Notes under the pieces: model-generated
The model's input: the letters and a program-made list of their open reading frames with translations, nothing else
Databases searched by the model: none
What the model was told of the DNA's origin: nothing
Position numbers and translations under genes: made by a program
Source of the DNA: Proteobacteria bacterium UBA6920
GTDB lineage: Bacteria; Pseudomonadota; Gammaproteobacteria; SG8-11
Assembly (NCBI GenBank): GCA_002448875.1
Contig: DKAS01000100.1
Span: forward strand, 1-9,730
DNA length: 9,730 nucleotides
Direction of reading: 5' to 3'
In this document: positions 1-7,019 of the stretch, one piece after another
Layout of the letters: each line of letters opens with the position of its first letter
How positions within the stretch are numbered: the first letter of the stretch is position 1

Positions 1-689
1 CCGGCGGTATCCACCAGGTCATCGATCAACACGCAGGTGCGACCGTCGACATCACCGATGATATTCATTACCCGCGCCTCGTTGGGCCGCGGCCGGCGTT
101 TGTCGATGATCGCCAGTTCGGCATCGTCCAGCCGCTTGGCCAGCGCCCGCGCCCTGACTACACCACCCACATCGGGCGACACCACCATCAGGTCGGCGTA
201 TTCTTTCTTCCAGATATCACCCAGCAGAATGGGCGAAGCATATATATTGTCCACCGGGACATTGAAGAATCCCTGAATCTGATCCGCGTGCAAATCGACC
301 GTGATGATGCGATTGGCGCCCGCTCCGGACAGCATATCGGCCACCACCTTGGAGGTGATGGGCACCCGCGCCGAGCGCGGCCGCCGATCCTGGCGCGAAT
401 AGCCGAAATACGGCACTACCGCCGTGATGCGGTAGGCGGATGCGCGCCGCACCGCGTCTATCATCACCATCAACTGCATCAGATGGTCGTTGGTCGGCCG
501 GCTGGTGGGCTGGATGATGAAGACGTCGCGGCCGCGCACGTTCTCCATGATTTCCACCATCACTTCGCCATCGCTGAATTCGTCAACGATGGCGCTGCCC
601 AGATTCACACCCAGGTAGCGACTGACCGCGTTCGCCAGCGGCAGATTGGCATTGCCGCTGAACAACATAATCCGGCTACTGTCTGGCAC
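1..689 (-). CDS. prs: Ribose-phosphate pyrophosphokinase (PRPP synthase), C-terminus beyond window
   Basis: Makes PRPP from ribose 5-phosphate and ATP in the cytoplasm, feeding purine, pyrimidine, histidine, tryptophan and NAD synthesis. About 229 residues of a family usually near 315 are visible; the 3' end lies beyond the left edge. The reading shows FSDGE near 38-42, ENVRG near 49-53, [11 protein letters not shown] near 93-103, the catalytic-histidine motif DLHADQIQG near 132-140, the catalytic-lysine region DKRRP near 196-200, and the start of the PRPP loop ([10 protein letters not shown]) at the edge. I chose the GTG at 689 because it gives an N-terminus beginning MPDSS, like the MPD start of the E. 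coli enzyme, and a G-rich run lies just upstream. An ATG at 668 (MLFSGNA) is the alternative. It follows tRNA-Gln by 48 nt with no terminator between, so it probably shares the upstream transcript. Confidence 0.96.
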   Translation of the reverse strand, partial: MPDSSRIMLFSGNANLPLANAVSRYLGVNLGSAIVDEFSDGEVMVEIMENVRGRDVFIIQPTSRPTNDHLMQLMVMIDAVRRASAYRITAVVPYFGYSRQDRRPRSARVPITSKVVADMLSGAGANRIITVDLHADQIQGFFNVPVDNIYASPILLGDIWKKEYADLMVVSPDVGGVVRARALAKRLDDAELAIIDKRRPRPNEARVMNIIGDVDGRTCVLIDDLVDTA

Positions 690-737
690 GCGCCCCCCGG
701 AGGAATTAGCCAACCAACTCTGTTCTGTCACCGAAAA

Positions 738-812
738 TGGCTGGGGTGCCAGGATTCGAACCTGGGTATGCTGGGATCAAAACCCAGTGCCTTACCGCTT
801 GGCGACACCCCA
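738..812 (-). tRNA. tRNA-Gln (anticodon UUG), CCA encoded
   Basis: A full cloverleaf can be read on the minus strand. The acceptor stem is TGGGGTG with CACCCCA. The anticodon stem is CTGGG/CCCAG around the seven-base loop TTTTGAT, giving anticodon TTG. The T arm is CCAGG-TTCGAAT-CCTGG. The discriminator base is G, followed by an encoded CCA at 740-738. Length is 75 nt with CCA, the same as E. coli tRNA-Gln, and the T-G start of the acceptor stem is typical of bacterial tRNA-Gln. It begins only 5 nt after the ispE stop codon and precedes prs, so it is probably excised from a mixed mRNA-tRNA transcript. Confidence 0.97.
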
Positions 813-817
813 ACGGT

Positions 818-1684
818 TTATAACGTTTTTTCCTGTTCGCCGGCGCCCAACCGCGCCTGCAGCGGCGACTGGTTCAGACCCCTGGCCACCAGGCCTCGCC
901 ATGCGGCGGGCAACTGGCGCACGATTTCCTGCCCTTCCCGGGCACTGGCCACCGCGGCGAACACACAGGCGCCGGTACCTGTCAGGCGGGCCGGGCGAAA
1001 ACGCTCCAGCCAGCGCATGGCCTGATCAACCGCCGGGTAGAGGCGTCGGACCACGGGCTCGCACAGGTTAAAACCTTGCCCCTCAAGGAAATCGCGTATT
1101 TTGAGGGGAGGAGCATTGCGTGTCAATTCCGGCGAGGAAAATATTTTCCCGGTCGCCACCTGGGCATCGGGAATCAATACGACATACCAGGGCTCCGGCA
1201 GGACCAGCGGCGTAAATCGCTCCCCCACGCCCTCGGCCCAGGTGGCCTGGCCATGCACGAAAACCGGCACATCCGCCCCCAGACTCAGCCCCAGGCGGCA
1301 CAATTCACTGACCGATAAATTCATACCCCACAAAGAATTAAGGGCGACCAGCACGGTTGCCGCATCGGAACTGCCACCCCCCAGACCACCGCCCATGGGC
1401 AAGCGTTTGACCAGGCCGATGGTCGCCCCCTGGCGGCAACCCGTGTGCTGCTGCAACAGACGGGCGGCGCGCAGTATCAGATCCTGCTCGGCATCGACCC
1501 CCGGAATGTCGTAGGACCGACTCAGGCGACCCTGGTCGTTAAGCGTGAAACTCAATTCATCCGAAAAGTCGATGAATTGAAAAACGGTCTGCAGCTCATG
1601 ATAACCATCGGGGCGGCGGCCGGTGATATTCAACAACAAATTAAGCTTGGCGGGAGCGGGCCAATGACGGGATTCTTGCGGCAT
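818..1684 (-). CDS. ispE: 4-diphosphocytidyl-2-C-methyl-D-erythritol kinase
   Basis: Phosphorylates the 2-hydroxyl of CDP-methylerythritol with ATP, the fourth step of the MEP (non-mevalonate) isoprenoid pathway, in the cytoplasm. This is a GHMP-family kinase. The N-terminal PAKLNL motif carries the expected catalytic lysine (K13). The glycine-rich ATP loop PMGGGLGGGSSDAA spans about 96-109. GADVP at about 136-140 supplies the catalytic aspartate (D138). The C-terminal GHMP motif LTGTGACVF is near 234-242, and the chain ends with the family-typical GLNQSPL. The 288-residue length is normal. The start lies 12 nt after the lolB stop codon, so the two genes are probably co-transcribed. The stop codon lies 5 nt before tRNA-Gln. 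Confidence 0.97.
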   Translation of the reverse strand: MPQESRHWPAPAKLNLLLNITGRRPDGYHELQTVFQFIDFSDELSFTLNDQGRLSRSYDIPGVDAEQDLILRAARLLQQHTGCRQGATIGLVKRLPMGGGLGGGSSDAATVLVALNSLWGMNLSVSELCRLGLSLGADVPVFVHGQATWAEGVGERFTPLVLPEPWYVVLIPDAQVATGKIFSSPELTRNAPPLKIRDFLEGQGFNLCEPVVRRLYPAVDQAMRWLERFRPARLTGTGACVFAAVASAREGQEIVRQLPAAWRGLVARGLNQSPLQARLGAGEQEKTL

Positions 1685-1696
1685 AGGTCAAAACAA

Positions 1697-2323
1697 TCAC
1701 GGTGGCGAAGCAACAGCCGCATTATTCAACACCGACCAGTTATCCACAACCAGTTTTAACTGCAGCTCGCGACCCACCAGCTGCAGGCGACGCGGCAGCG
1801 GAGGGAGCAGATCCTGGTGATAATCCAGAAATTGCACCCGCCATCGGTCCTGATACAAGGTCTGCAGCCACCCCTGCTCGGCCAGTTGGAAGCGAAATTC
1901 GCCGGCGGCGGCGGGCAATCCCAGCACCCAGCGCTGCATGGCCGCCAGCGGCATATGCCAGCCCAGGGCGCGGGCGAACAGGGCTTCGGCGTCGCTATCG
2001 GAAAGTGTTTGCTGATTGGCGGTTACCAGGGTGACGCCGGCGGCATCGCTGTACAGGGCCACCAGCCCCTGCCCCAGCGGCGAGGATAACTGCAGACGAT
2101 AGTCGCCGTTGGCGGACGATTCCCAGGTCAGGCTGCCGGTCCAGTGCTCGCTGCTGGAATGCAGGGCAAAACGCCCCTGCATCCGCCAGTCGCCAATGGC
2201 CGCCAGGCTCTGCCGGTGCGCCAGCCACGCCGTCTGCTGCGCGGGCGTGGGCGCCGGCAAATCCGGCAGGCCGGCGCAGCCACTGACGAGCAGCGCCCAG
2301 GCAAGCAGCAGACGCTGCCGCAT
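1697..2323 (-). CDS. lolB: Outer-membrane lipoprotein receptor LolB
   Basis: LolB takes lipoproteins from the periplasmic carrier LolA and inserts them into the inner leaflet of the outer membrane. The protein is 208 residues, normal for the family. It has a lipoprotein signal peptide with lipobox VSGC (lipidated C16), followed by Ala rather than Asp, as expected for outer-membrane sorting. The mature part reads like a LolA/LolB half-barrel: WRMQGRFAL near 46-54, W-x-GSLTWE, PLGQGL near 83-88, GWHMP near 121-125, and a C-terminal LQLKLVVDNW strand. I chose the ATG at 2323, not the longer upstream reading frame, because it begins directly at the signal peptide and overlaps the upstream stop codon as TAATG, which implies translational coupling to the TPR lipoprotein. 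The gene order with ispE and prs is classic for gammaproteobacteria. Confidence 0.94.
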   Translation of the reverse strand: MRQRLLLAWALLVSGCAGLPDLPAPTPAQQTAWLAHRQSLAAIGDWRMQGRFALHSSSEHWTGSLTWESSANGDYRLQLSSPLGQGLVALYSDAAGVTLVTANQQTLSDSDAEALFARALGWHMPLAAMQRWVLGLPAAAGEFRFQLAEQGWLQTLYQDRWRVQFLDYHQDLLPPLPRRLQLVGRELQLKLVVDNWSVLNNAAVASPP

Positions 2324-4059
2324 TACTTGCCGAAACGCCGCATGACTTCCAGAATCTGCCTGTTTTCCGGCGCTTCCTGCAGGGCCCGGTTCCACACCTT
2401 CATGGCTTCCTGCTTGTTACCCGACACCCACAGGACCTCGCCCAGATGAGCGGCGATTTCCGCATCGCCGACGATATCAATGGCTTCTTTCAAATAAGTC
2501 AGCGCTTCCTGGTTGCGGCCCATGCGGTAATGTACCCAGCCCATGCTGTCGATGATGGCGGCATCCTTGGGCTCCAGGGCCAGCGCGCGTTTGATGAACT
2601 CCATCGCCTCGTCATAGCGGGTGGTGCGGTCGGCCAGGGTGTAACCCAGGGCGTTCAAGGCCTGCACATTATTGGGATCCTGCTCGATGATCTTGCGCAG
2701 GTCGCGCTCGACGACATCCAGGCGGTTGAGCTTCTCCGCGGCGATCGCCCGCGCGTACAGCAGGTTGCTGTTCTCCGGCATGTCCCGCAAAGCCTGATCG
2801 TAGATGTCGTAGGCCTCCGGCAAGCGCCCGGCCTCGACCATGATATCGCCTTCGAGCAGAAACAACTGAATGCGCTCCTGCTCGGTTTCCGTGGAAATAC
2901 GCCGCACCTGCGCCAGCGCATCCTCGGTCTTGCCGCTGCGCGCCAGCAGGGCGGCGATACGCATCTGCGCCGTCAGGTAGTACTCCCCGGCATCCACCTT
3001 GCGGTAATGCTTGACGGCGGTGGCGGTATCCTTTTCCTTCTCCGCAACCTGCCCCAGATAAAAATGCGCTTCGTCCTCGCGGGCGTGCGCCGCGATCATT
3101 TTCTGGAGAAACTCCTTGCCTTCCTTGAATTTTTCCACTTGCAGGGAGAGCAGGGCGGCCGAATAAACCACGTCCATGTTGTCGGGATCCTGGTTCGCCA
3201 GGATGACGTACTGTTCACGCGCCTCTTCCAGGCGCTTGGCGTCCATCAGCAGGCGGCCGAAGGCAATGCGTAAATTGCCGTCCTTCTTCAGCGGCCCGGA
3301 CAACGCCTTGGTAAAAGCGGCCACCGCGCCGTCGATGTCCTTGCTCATCTGATGCACCCGGGCCTTGAGGATGATGGCCTCCGGCCAGTCGGGCTTGATG
3401 GCCAGGGCCTTGTCAACCTGCTGCTGGGCCAGCGGCAGGCGACTGAAACGGGCGGCCACATGCGCATAGGTGAAAAACGCGTAGGGATTGGTTTGCTCTT
3501 CCTGGGTCAGACGCTCCAGCACCTGCAACACCGCGTCCTGATTGCTCTCCTTGCTCAGCTGAGAACCAATGCGGATATAGGCCTGGGTCTTGTCCTGACC
3601 TTCCAGTCGCACGACTTCACGATACTGCTGCAGCGCGTTTTCCGCTTCACCGGAACGCACAAAAAGCGTCCCGAGAAACTGGTGCGCGTCGCTCGATTGC
3701 GGCGCCAGCTCCGCCCAAAGCCGGGCGGCGGCAAAGGCCTGGTCATTGGCCTGGGCGAATTCCGCCATGCGGGTGGTACGCTCGGCCAGCTCGGCATCGC
3801 CCGTGGTTTTTGCCGCATCGAAATAATAGGCGATGGCCGTGGCCGTATCCTCGCGCTTCCAGGCCATTTCCGCCACCAGCAACTGGTAGAACAGCTTCTG
3901 ATCCTGGGATTCAAAGGGGTAGCCACCAGCCGGCACGGCGGCAGGCGCGGCCACCGACCCGGCGGGCGAGGCGCTGGTTGCCGGTGCCAGCGAAGCACAG
4001 CCGGACGTTACGCTCACCAACGCCAGCAGGGCGCAATTCAATATATAACGTGTGTTCAT
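2323..4059 (-). CDS. TPR-repeat outer-membrane lipoprotein (LbcA-like)
   Basis: A 578-residue exported protein. The signal peptide ends in TSGC (C21), with Ala at +2, predicting an outer-membrane lipoprotein. An Ala/Pro-rich linker covers about 22-46. The rest is a solenoid of degenerate and clear TPR units, roughly 124-157, 192-223, 226-253, 262-293, 330-357, 397-428, 432-463, 465-498, 501-532 and 534-566. The clearest carry NALGYTLAD and DSMGWVHYRMG. I chose the ATG at 4059 because AGGTGG lies a few bases upstream and the signal peptide begins there; the frame stays open to 4221 but that extension looks like non-coding sequence. The position between hemA and lolB is that of P. aeruginosa PA4667, which I recall as LbcA, the partner of the periplasmic protease CtpA that controls cell-wall hydrolases. 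Orthology is inferred from position, architecture and size. Confidence 0.88.
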   Translation of the reverse strand: MNTRYILNCALLALVSVTSGCASLAPATSASPAGSVAAPAAVPAGGYPFESQDQKLFYQLLVAEMAWKREDTATAIAYYFDAAKTTGDAELAERTTRMAEFAQANDQAFAAARLWAELAPQSSDAHQFLGTLFVRSGEAENALQQYREVVRLEGQDKTQAYIRIGSQLSKESNQDAVLQVLERLTQEEQTNPYAFFTYAHVAARFSRLPLAQQQVDKALAIKPDWPEAIILKARVHQMSKDIDGAVAAFTKALSGPLKKDGNLRIAFGRLLMDAKRLEEAREQYVILANQDPDNMDVVYSAALLSLQVEKFKEGKEFLQKMIAAHAREDEAHFYLGQVAEKEKDTATAVKHYRKVDAGEYYLTAQMRIAALLARSGKTEDALAQVRRISTETEQERIQLFLLEGDIMVEAGRLPEAYDIYDQALRDMPENSNLLYARAIAAEKLNRLDVVERDLRKIIEQDPNNVQALNALGYTLADRTTRYDEAMEFIKRALALEPKDAAIIDSMGWVHYRMGRNQEALTYLKEAIDIVGDAEIAAHLGEVLWVSGNKQEAMKVWNRALQEAPENRQILEVMRRFGK

Positions 4060-4248
4060 ACCACCTGTCTCGAGAAAATTAGCCGCAGGGGCCGTGGCCG
4101 GCTTCCCCGGGATGCACCACTCACCAGTCGGCACGATCCCTGGAACCTCAGACTGCAGGCAAGACAAAGCCCACCGTCGCGGTAGCCTTTCCTTCTTACC
4201 AGTTTTCACCCGGATTTTCATCCACCAACATGTACTTTATATCAAAAC

Positions 4249-4258
4249 GTGTTAACAC
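4249..4258. repeat. Perfect 10-bp palindrome, possible operator
   Basis: GTGTTAACAC is self-complementary and lies at the edge of an AT-rich island about 190 bp upstream of the TPR lipoprotein start. On the minus strand it immediately precedes a TATAAA-like element, where a repressor or activator of that operon could bind. A 10-bp palindrome can also arise by chance, and no regulator family is identified. Confidence 0.25.
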
Positions 4259-4544
4259 TACGCCCGTTTATTTAACATACTTATAATAAACCTGATCCAT
4301 CCAAGGGATGAATTCCCAGGGGATAGAAAACTTGAGCAACTGTCATGCCGTCGCATCGATAAGCGCACTATCCCAGGCGTGGCGAGGGCCCCGGAAACGG
4401 CAGCCTTCATCTAGCCTTACTTTATGTTTTATATACGTTTTTATTCGCCGCAGCGCAGTTTCGCGGGACGCCCCCGGCGCCGTCAACCCGGCGCTTTAGA
4501 ATCCCAGTCTCTGACCATACTGGCCGGTTGTGATTCAATTAATT

Positions 4545-4550
4545 TATAAT
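4545..4550 (+). promoter_or_regulatory. Candidate -10 element of the hemA operon promoter
   Basis: A perfect TATAAT in an AT-rich setting, 116 bp upstream of the hemA ATG. The hexamer at the usual -35 distance is GC-rich (GGCCGG) and does not resemble TTGACA, so the promoter would need an activator or another way of being recognised. If used, transcription would start near 4557, only a few bases before the ATG of the small leader ORF at 4561. Confidence 0.35.
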
Positions 4551-4560
4551 TCTGTCACCT

Positions 4561-4665
4561 ATGGAGGAATTGCCCGCTAAACCGGCTGGTGTTCGCAGCC
4601 GAAATAAGCTAAAAAGGGCATCTTTGACTCAGTTACATCGATTATTTTGCGGGACGTCGAGTTAG
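4561..4665 (+). CDS. Possible 34-codon leader ORF directly upstream of hemA
   Basis: An ATG at 4561 opens a 34-codon frame encoding a basic, hydrophilic peptide beginning [10 protein letters not shown] and ending LFCGTSS. It ends in TAG at 4663-4665, one base before the hemA ATG. There is no ribosome-binding site ahead of its ATG; if the TATAAT at 4545 is the -10 element, the message would be nearly leaderless. The frame contains the hairpin at 4571-4620, so translating ribosomes would disrupt that structure. I recognise no homologue. It could be a chance frame; the support is its exact abutment to hemA and the weak Shine-Dalgarno sequence of hemA itself. Confidence 0.25.
   Translation: MEELPAKPAGVRSRNKLKRASLTQLHRLFCGTSS
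4571..4620 (+). promoter_or_regulatory. Stem-loop in the hemA 5' leader
   Basis: A nested hairpin: outer stem TGCCC (4571-4575) with GGGCA (4616-4620), continued by GCT (4576-4578) with AGC (4607-4609) across an A-rich bulge, and an inner 6-bp stem CGGCTG (4583-4588) with CAGCCG (4596-4601) closing the loop GTGTTCG. It ends 46 nt before the hemA ATG. No T-run follows, so it is not an intrinsic terminator. It matches no riboswitch class I recognise; a role in controlling hemA translation or mRNA stability is inference. Confidence 0.4.
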
Positions 4666-4666
4666 T

Positions 4667-5929
4667 ATGTCTTTACTGGCGCTAGGCATAAACCACAAAA
4701 CCGCTCCGGTCAGTGTCCGGGAGCGGGTGGCTTTCAGTCAGGAAAATCTCAACCAGGCCCTGCAAGATCTGGCGTCACGACCGGATGTGACCGAAGCCGC
4801 CATCCTCTCCACCTGCAATCGCACCGAACTTTACTGTGATCTGGCCGTGGCCGATGACAAAATCATCGTCGACTGGGTGCAGCAGTTCCATGCGCTGCGC
4901 ACCGAGGAACTGCGTCCGTACATCTACTCCCATCCCGATCAACTGGCGGTACGCCACATGCTGCGGGTGGCCAGCGGCCTGGACTCCATGGTCCTGGGGG
5001 AACCGCAGATACTCGGTCAGATGAAACAGGCGTTTTCCGCCGCCAGCGAGGCCGGCACCATAGGCAAGCTGCTGGGCCGCCTGTTCCAGCACACCTTTTC
5101 CGTCGCCAAGCAGGTGCGCACCGATACCCAGATCGGCGCCAGCCCGGTATCGGTCGCCTTCGCAGCGGTGAATCTGGCGAAGCAGATTTTCAGCGATCTT
5201 AATTCCCACACCGCACTGCTGATCGGCGCCGGTGAAACCATCGAACTGGCGGCGCGGCATTTGTACGAAAACGGCATCGGCCGCATGATCATCGCCAACC
5301 GCACCCTGGAACGTGCGCAACTGCTGGCCAACGAATTTCACGGCTTCGCCGTCGCCTTGACCGAAATGCCGCACCACCTGGCAGAGGCCGACATCGTGAT
5401 TTCCTCCACCGCCAGCCCCCTGCCCATTCTCGGCAAGGGCGCGGTGGAAAGCGCGATCAAGGCGCGCAAGCACAAACCGATGCTGATGGTGGACATCGCC
5501 GTACCGCGCGACATCGAACCCGAAGTCGACGAGCTGGAAGACGTCTACCTCTATACCGTCGACAATATGCAGGAAATCATCGACGAGGGACTGCGTTCAC
5601 GCCAGGAAGCCGCCAAGCAGGCGGAGGAAATCATCGACACCCAGGTCACCCACTTTATGGGCTGGCTGCGCTCGCTCAACGCCGTGGCCACCATACGTTC
5701 GGTGCGCGAACACGCCGAACGCCTGGCGCAGCTGGAACTGGAGAAAACCCGGCAACTGCTCGCCAACGGCGGCAACGTGGAAGCGGCGCTGCAGCAGCTG
5801 GCGCGCAACCTGACCAACAAATTGATGCACAACCCCAGCGCGCGCCTGAAACAGGCGGGATTCGACGGACGCATGGACATCGTCGACGCCGCGCGCGAAT
5901 TGTTCGACCTCAAAGACCTCGATCTTTAG
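4667..5929 (+). CDS. hemA: Glutamyl-tRNA reductase
   Basis: Reduces glutamyl-tRNA(Glu) with NADPH to glutamate-1-semialdehyde, the committed step of C5-pathway tetrapyrrole (heme, siroheme) synthesis. The 420-residue length is normal. The N-terminal [13 protein letters not shown] motif is followed by [10 protein letters not shown] with the thioester-forming cysteine C50. The conserved histidine of [24 protein letters not shown] is at about 97. The NADPH-binding domain carries LLIGAGE near 185-190 and ANRTLERA, and the C-terminal helical dimerisation domain follows. The start is fixed by [10 protein letters not shown], typical of the family. No strong Shine-Dalgarno sequence is present; a short GAG lies 6 nt upstream. 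The gene ends in TAG, the RF1-specific stop, four bases before the prfA GTG. In enteric bacteria heme controls HemA through proteolysis involving its N-terminus; that cannot be judged here. Confidence 0.98.
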   Translation: MSLLALGINHKTAPVSVRERVAFSQENLNQALQDLASRPDVTEAAILSTCNRTELYCDLAVADDKIIVDWVQQFHALRTEELRPYIYSHPDQLAVRHMLRVASGLDSMVLGEPQILGQMKQAFSAASEAGTIGKLLGRLFQHTFSVAKQVRTDTQIGASPVSVAFAAVNLAKQIFSDLNSHTALLIGAGETIELAARHLYENGIGRMIIANRTLERAQLLANEFHGFAVALTEMPHHLAEADIVISSTASPLPILGKGAVESAIKARKHKPMLMVDIAVPRDIEPEVDELEDVYLYTVDNMQEIIDEGLRSRQEAAKQAEEIIDTQVTHFMGWLRSLNAVATIRSVREHAERLAQLELEKTRQLLANGGNVEAALQQLARNLTNKLMHNPSARLKQAGFDGRMDIVDAARELFDLKDLDL

Positions 5930-5933
5930 CCCC

Positions 5934-7016
5934 GTGAACCCCAGCATTCTGCGCAAGCTCGAAGCGACCGCCGAGCGCTTGGAGGAAGTCAACGCCTTGT
6001 TGGCCGACCCCCAGGTCATAGGCAACCAGCAGCAGTTCCGCACCCTGTCCCAGGAATACGCGCAGCTGGACCCCATCGTCGCCTGCTTTCGCCGTTACCG
6101 GCAGACACAGCAGGATATGGCGGCGGCGCAAGCCATGCTGCAGGACAGCGACGCCGAGCTGCGGGCGCTGGCCGCCGACGAGCAGGTGGCAGCGCAACAG
6201 CGCAGCCTCCAGCTCGAACAGGAACTGAACAAGCTGCTGCTGCCCAAGGATCCCAACGACAGCAAGAATGTATTTCTGGAAATCCGCGCCGGCACCGGCG
6301 GCGACGAAGCGGCGATTTTCGCCGGCGATCTGTTTCGCATGTACTCGCGCTACGCCGAACGCCGCGGCTGGAAGGTGGAAGTGGTCAGCGAAAGCTCCGG
6401 CGAACATGGCGGCTACAAGGAAATCGTCGCCCGCCTGGCCGGCAACGGCGTCTATTCGGCGTTCAAGTTCGAAGCCGGCGGCCACCGGGTGCAACGGGTG
6501 CCGGAAACCGAGTCCCAGGGCCGCATCCACACGTCCGCCTGCACCGTCGCCATTCTGCCGGAAGTGGAGGAGGTCGACGCCGTCAGCATCAACCCCGCCG
6601 ACCTGCGTGTCGACACCTATCGTGCCTCCGGCGCCGGCGGCCAGCATGTAAACAAAACCGATTCCGCCATCCGCATCACCCACCTGCCCACCGGCATCGT
6701 CGTCGAGTGCCAGGATGAACGCTCCCAGCACAAGAACCGCTCGCGCGCCATGTCCCTGCTGCAATCCAAGCTGCTGATGATGGAGCAGGAACGGCAGCAG
6801 AGCGAGATCGCCGCCTCGCGGCGCCTGCAGGTCGGCAGCGGCGACCGCTCGGAACGTATCCGCACCTATAATTTCCCGCAGGGTCGCGTTACCGATCACC
6901 GCATCAATCTCACCCTGTACAAGCTCGATCTGGTCATGCAGGGCGACCTCGACGGCCTGATCAGCGCGCTGACCAGCGAATACCAGGCGGATCAGCTGGC
7001 GGCCCTGGGACAGTAA
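5934..7016 (+). CDS. prfA: Peptide chain release factor 1
   Basis: RF1 recognises UAA and UAG stop codons in the ribosomal A site and triggers release of the finished protein. The 360-residue product shows the [27 protein letters not shown] block in pieces near 116-142. The stop-codon recognition tripeptide is PET at 190-192, within the P-x-T pattern of RF1, which rules out the SPF motif of RF2. The catalytic GGQ is at 235-237, inside SGAGGQHVN. The C-terminal region [23 protein letters not shown] is also typical. The start is a GTG at 5934, supported by alignment of [11 protein letters not shown] with MKPSIVAKLEA of E. coli. It lacks a clear ribosome-binding site and sits 4 nt after hemA, so translation is probably coupled to hemA termination. 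Confidence 0.98.
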   Translation: MNPSILRKLEATAERLEEVNALLADPQVIGNQQQFRTLSQEYAQLDPIVACFRRYRQTQQDMAAAQAMLQDSDAELRALAADEQVAAQQRSLQLEQELNKLLLPKDPNDSKNVFLEIRAGTGGDEAAIFAGDLFRMYSRYAERRGWKVEVVSESSGEHGGYKEIVARLAGNGVYSAFKFEAGGHRVQRVPETESQGRIHTSACTVAILPEVEEVDAVSINPADLRVDTYRASGAGGQHVNKTDSAIRITHLPTGIVVECQDERSQHKNRSRAMSLLQSKLLMMEQERQQSEIAASRRLQVGSGDRSERIRTYNFPQGRVTDHRINLTLYKLDLVMQGDLDGLISALTSEYQADQLAALGQ

Positions 7017-7019
7017 AAC

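Larger units (their letters stand above)
4060..4666. promoter_or_regulatory. Divergent intergenic control region between the TPR lipoprotein and hemA
   Basis: About 600 bp with no recognisable conserved protein gene; it separates the minus-strand lipoprotein operon from the plus-strand hemA operon. Visible contents are: GC-rich sequence at 4060-4200; an AT-rich island at about 4235-4295 with a perfect 10-bp palindrome GTGTTAACAC (4249-4258) and an inverted repeat GTTTATT/AATAAAC (4266-4272 and 4285-4291); a second AT-rich stretch at about 4418-4447; a GC hairpin GCGCCG/CGGCGC (4477-4494) followed by only three T; and a perfect TATAAT at 4545-4550. Both operon promoters presumably lie here. 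No textbook -35/-10 pair could be assigned with certainty. Confidence 0.6.

Noticed and set aside
288..1025. A 245-codon plus-strand frame
   Set aside because: It runs across prs, the whole tRNA-Gln and the end of ispE on the opposite strand, so it cannot be a real gene.
2446..4185. Two long plus-strand frames (2446-3273 and 3352-4185) opposite the TPR gene
   Set aside because: Both are antisense shadows of the TPR lipoprotein, which has a signal peptide, clear repeats and a ribosome-binding site.
4060..4221. N-terminal extension of the TPR lipoprotein to an ATG at 4221
   Set aside because: It would bury the lipoprotein signal peptide 54 residues inside the protein, and a good Shine-Dalgarno sequence precedes the ATG at 4059.
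4477..4497. Intrinsic terminator within the divergent region
   Set aside because: The 6-bp GC hairpin is followed by only three T, too weak to call, and no gene ends just upstream of it.
4521..4536. Possible sigma-54 promoter (TGGCCGG followed by TTGTGA)
   Set aside because: The GC required at the -12 position is missing at the correct distance from the GG.
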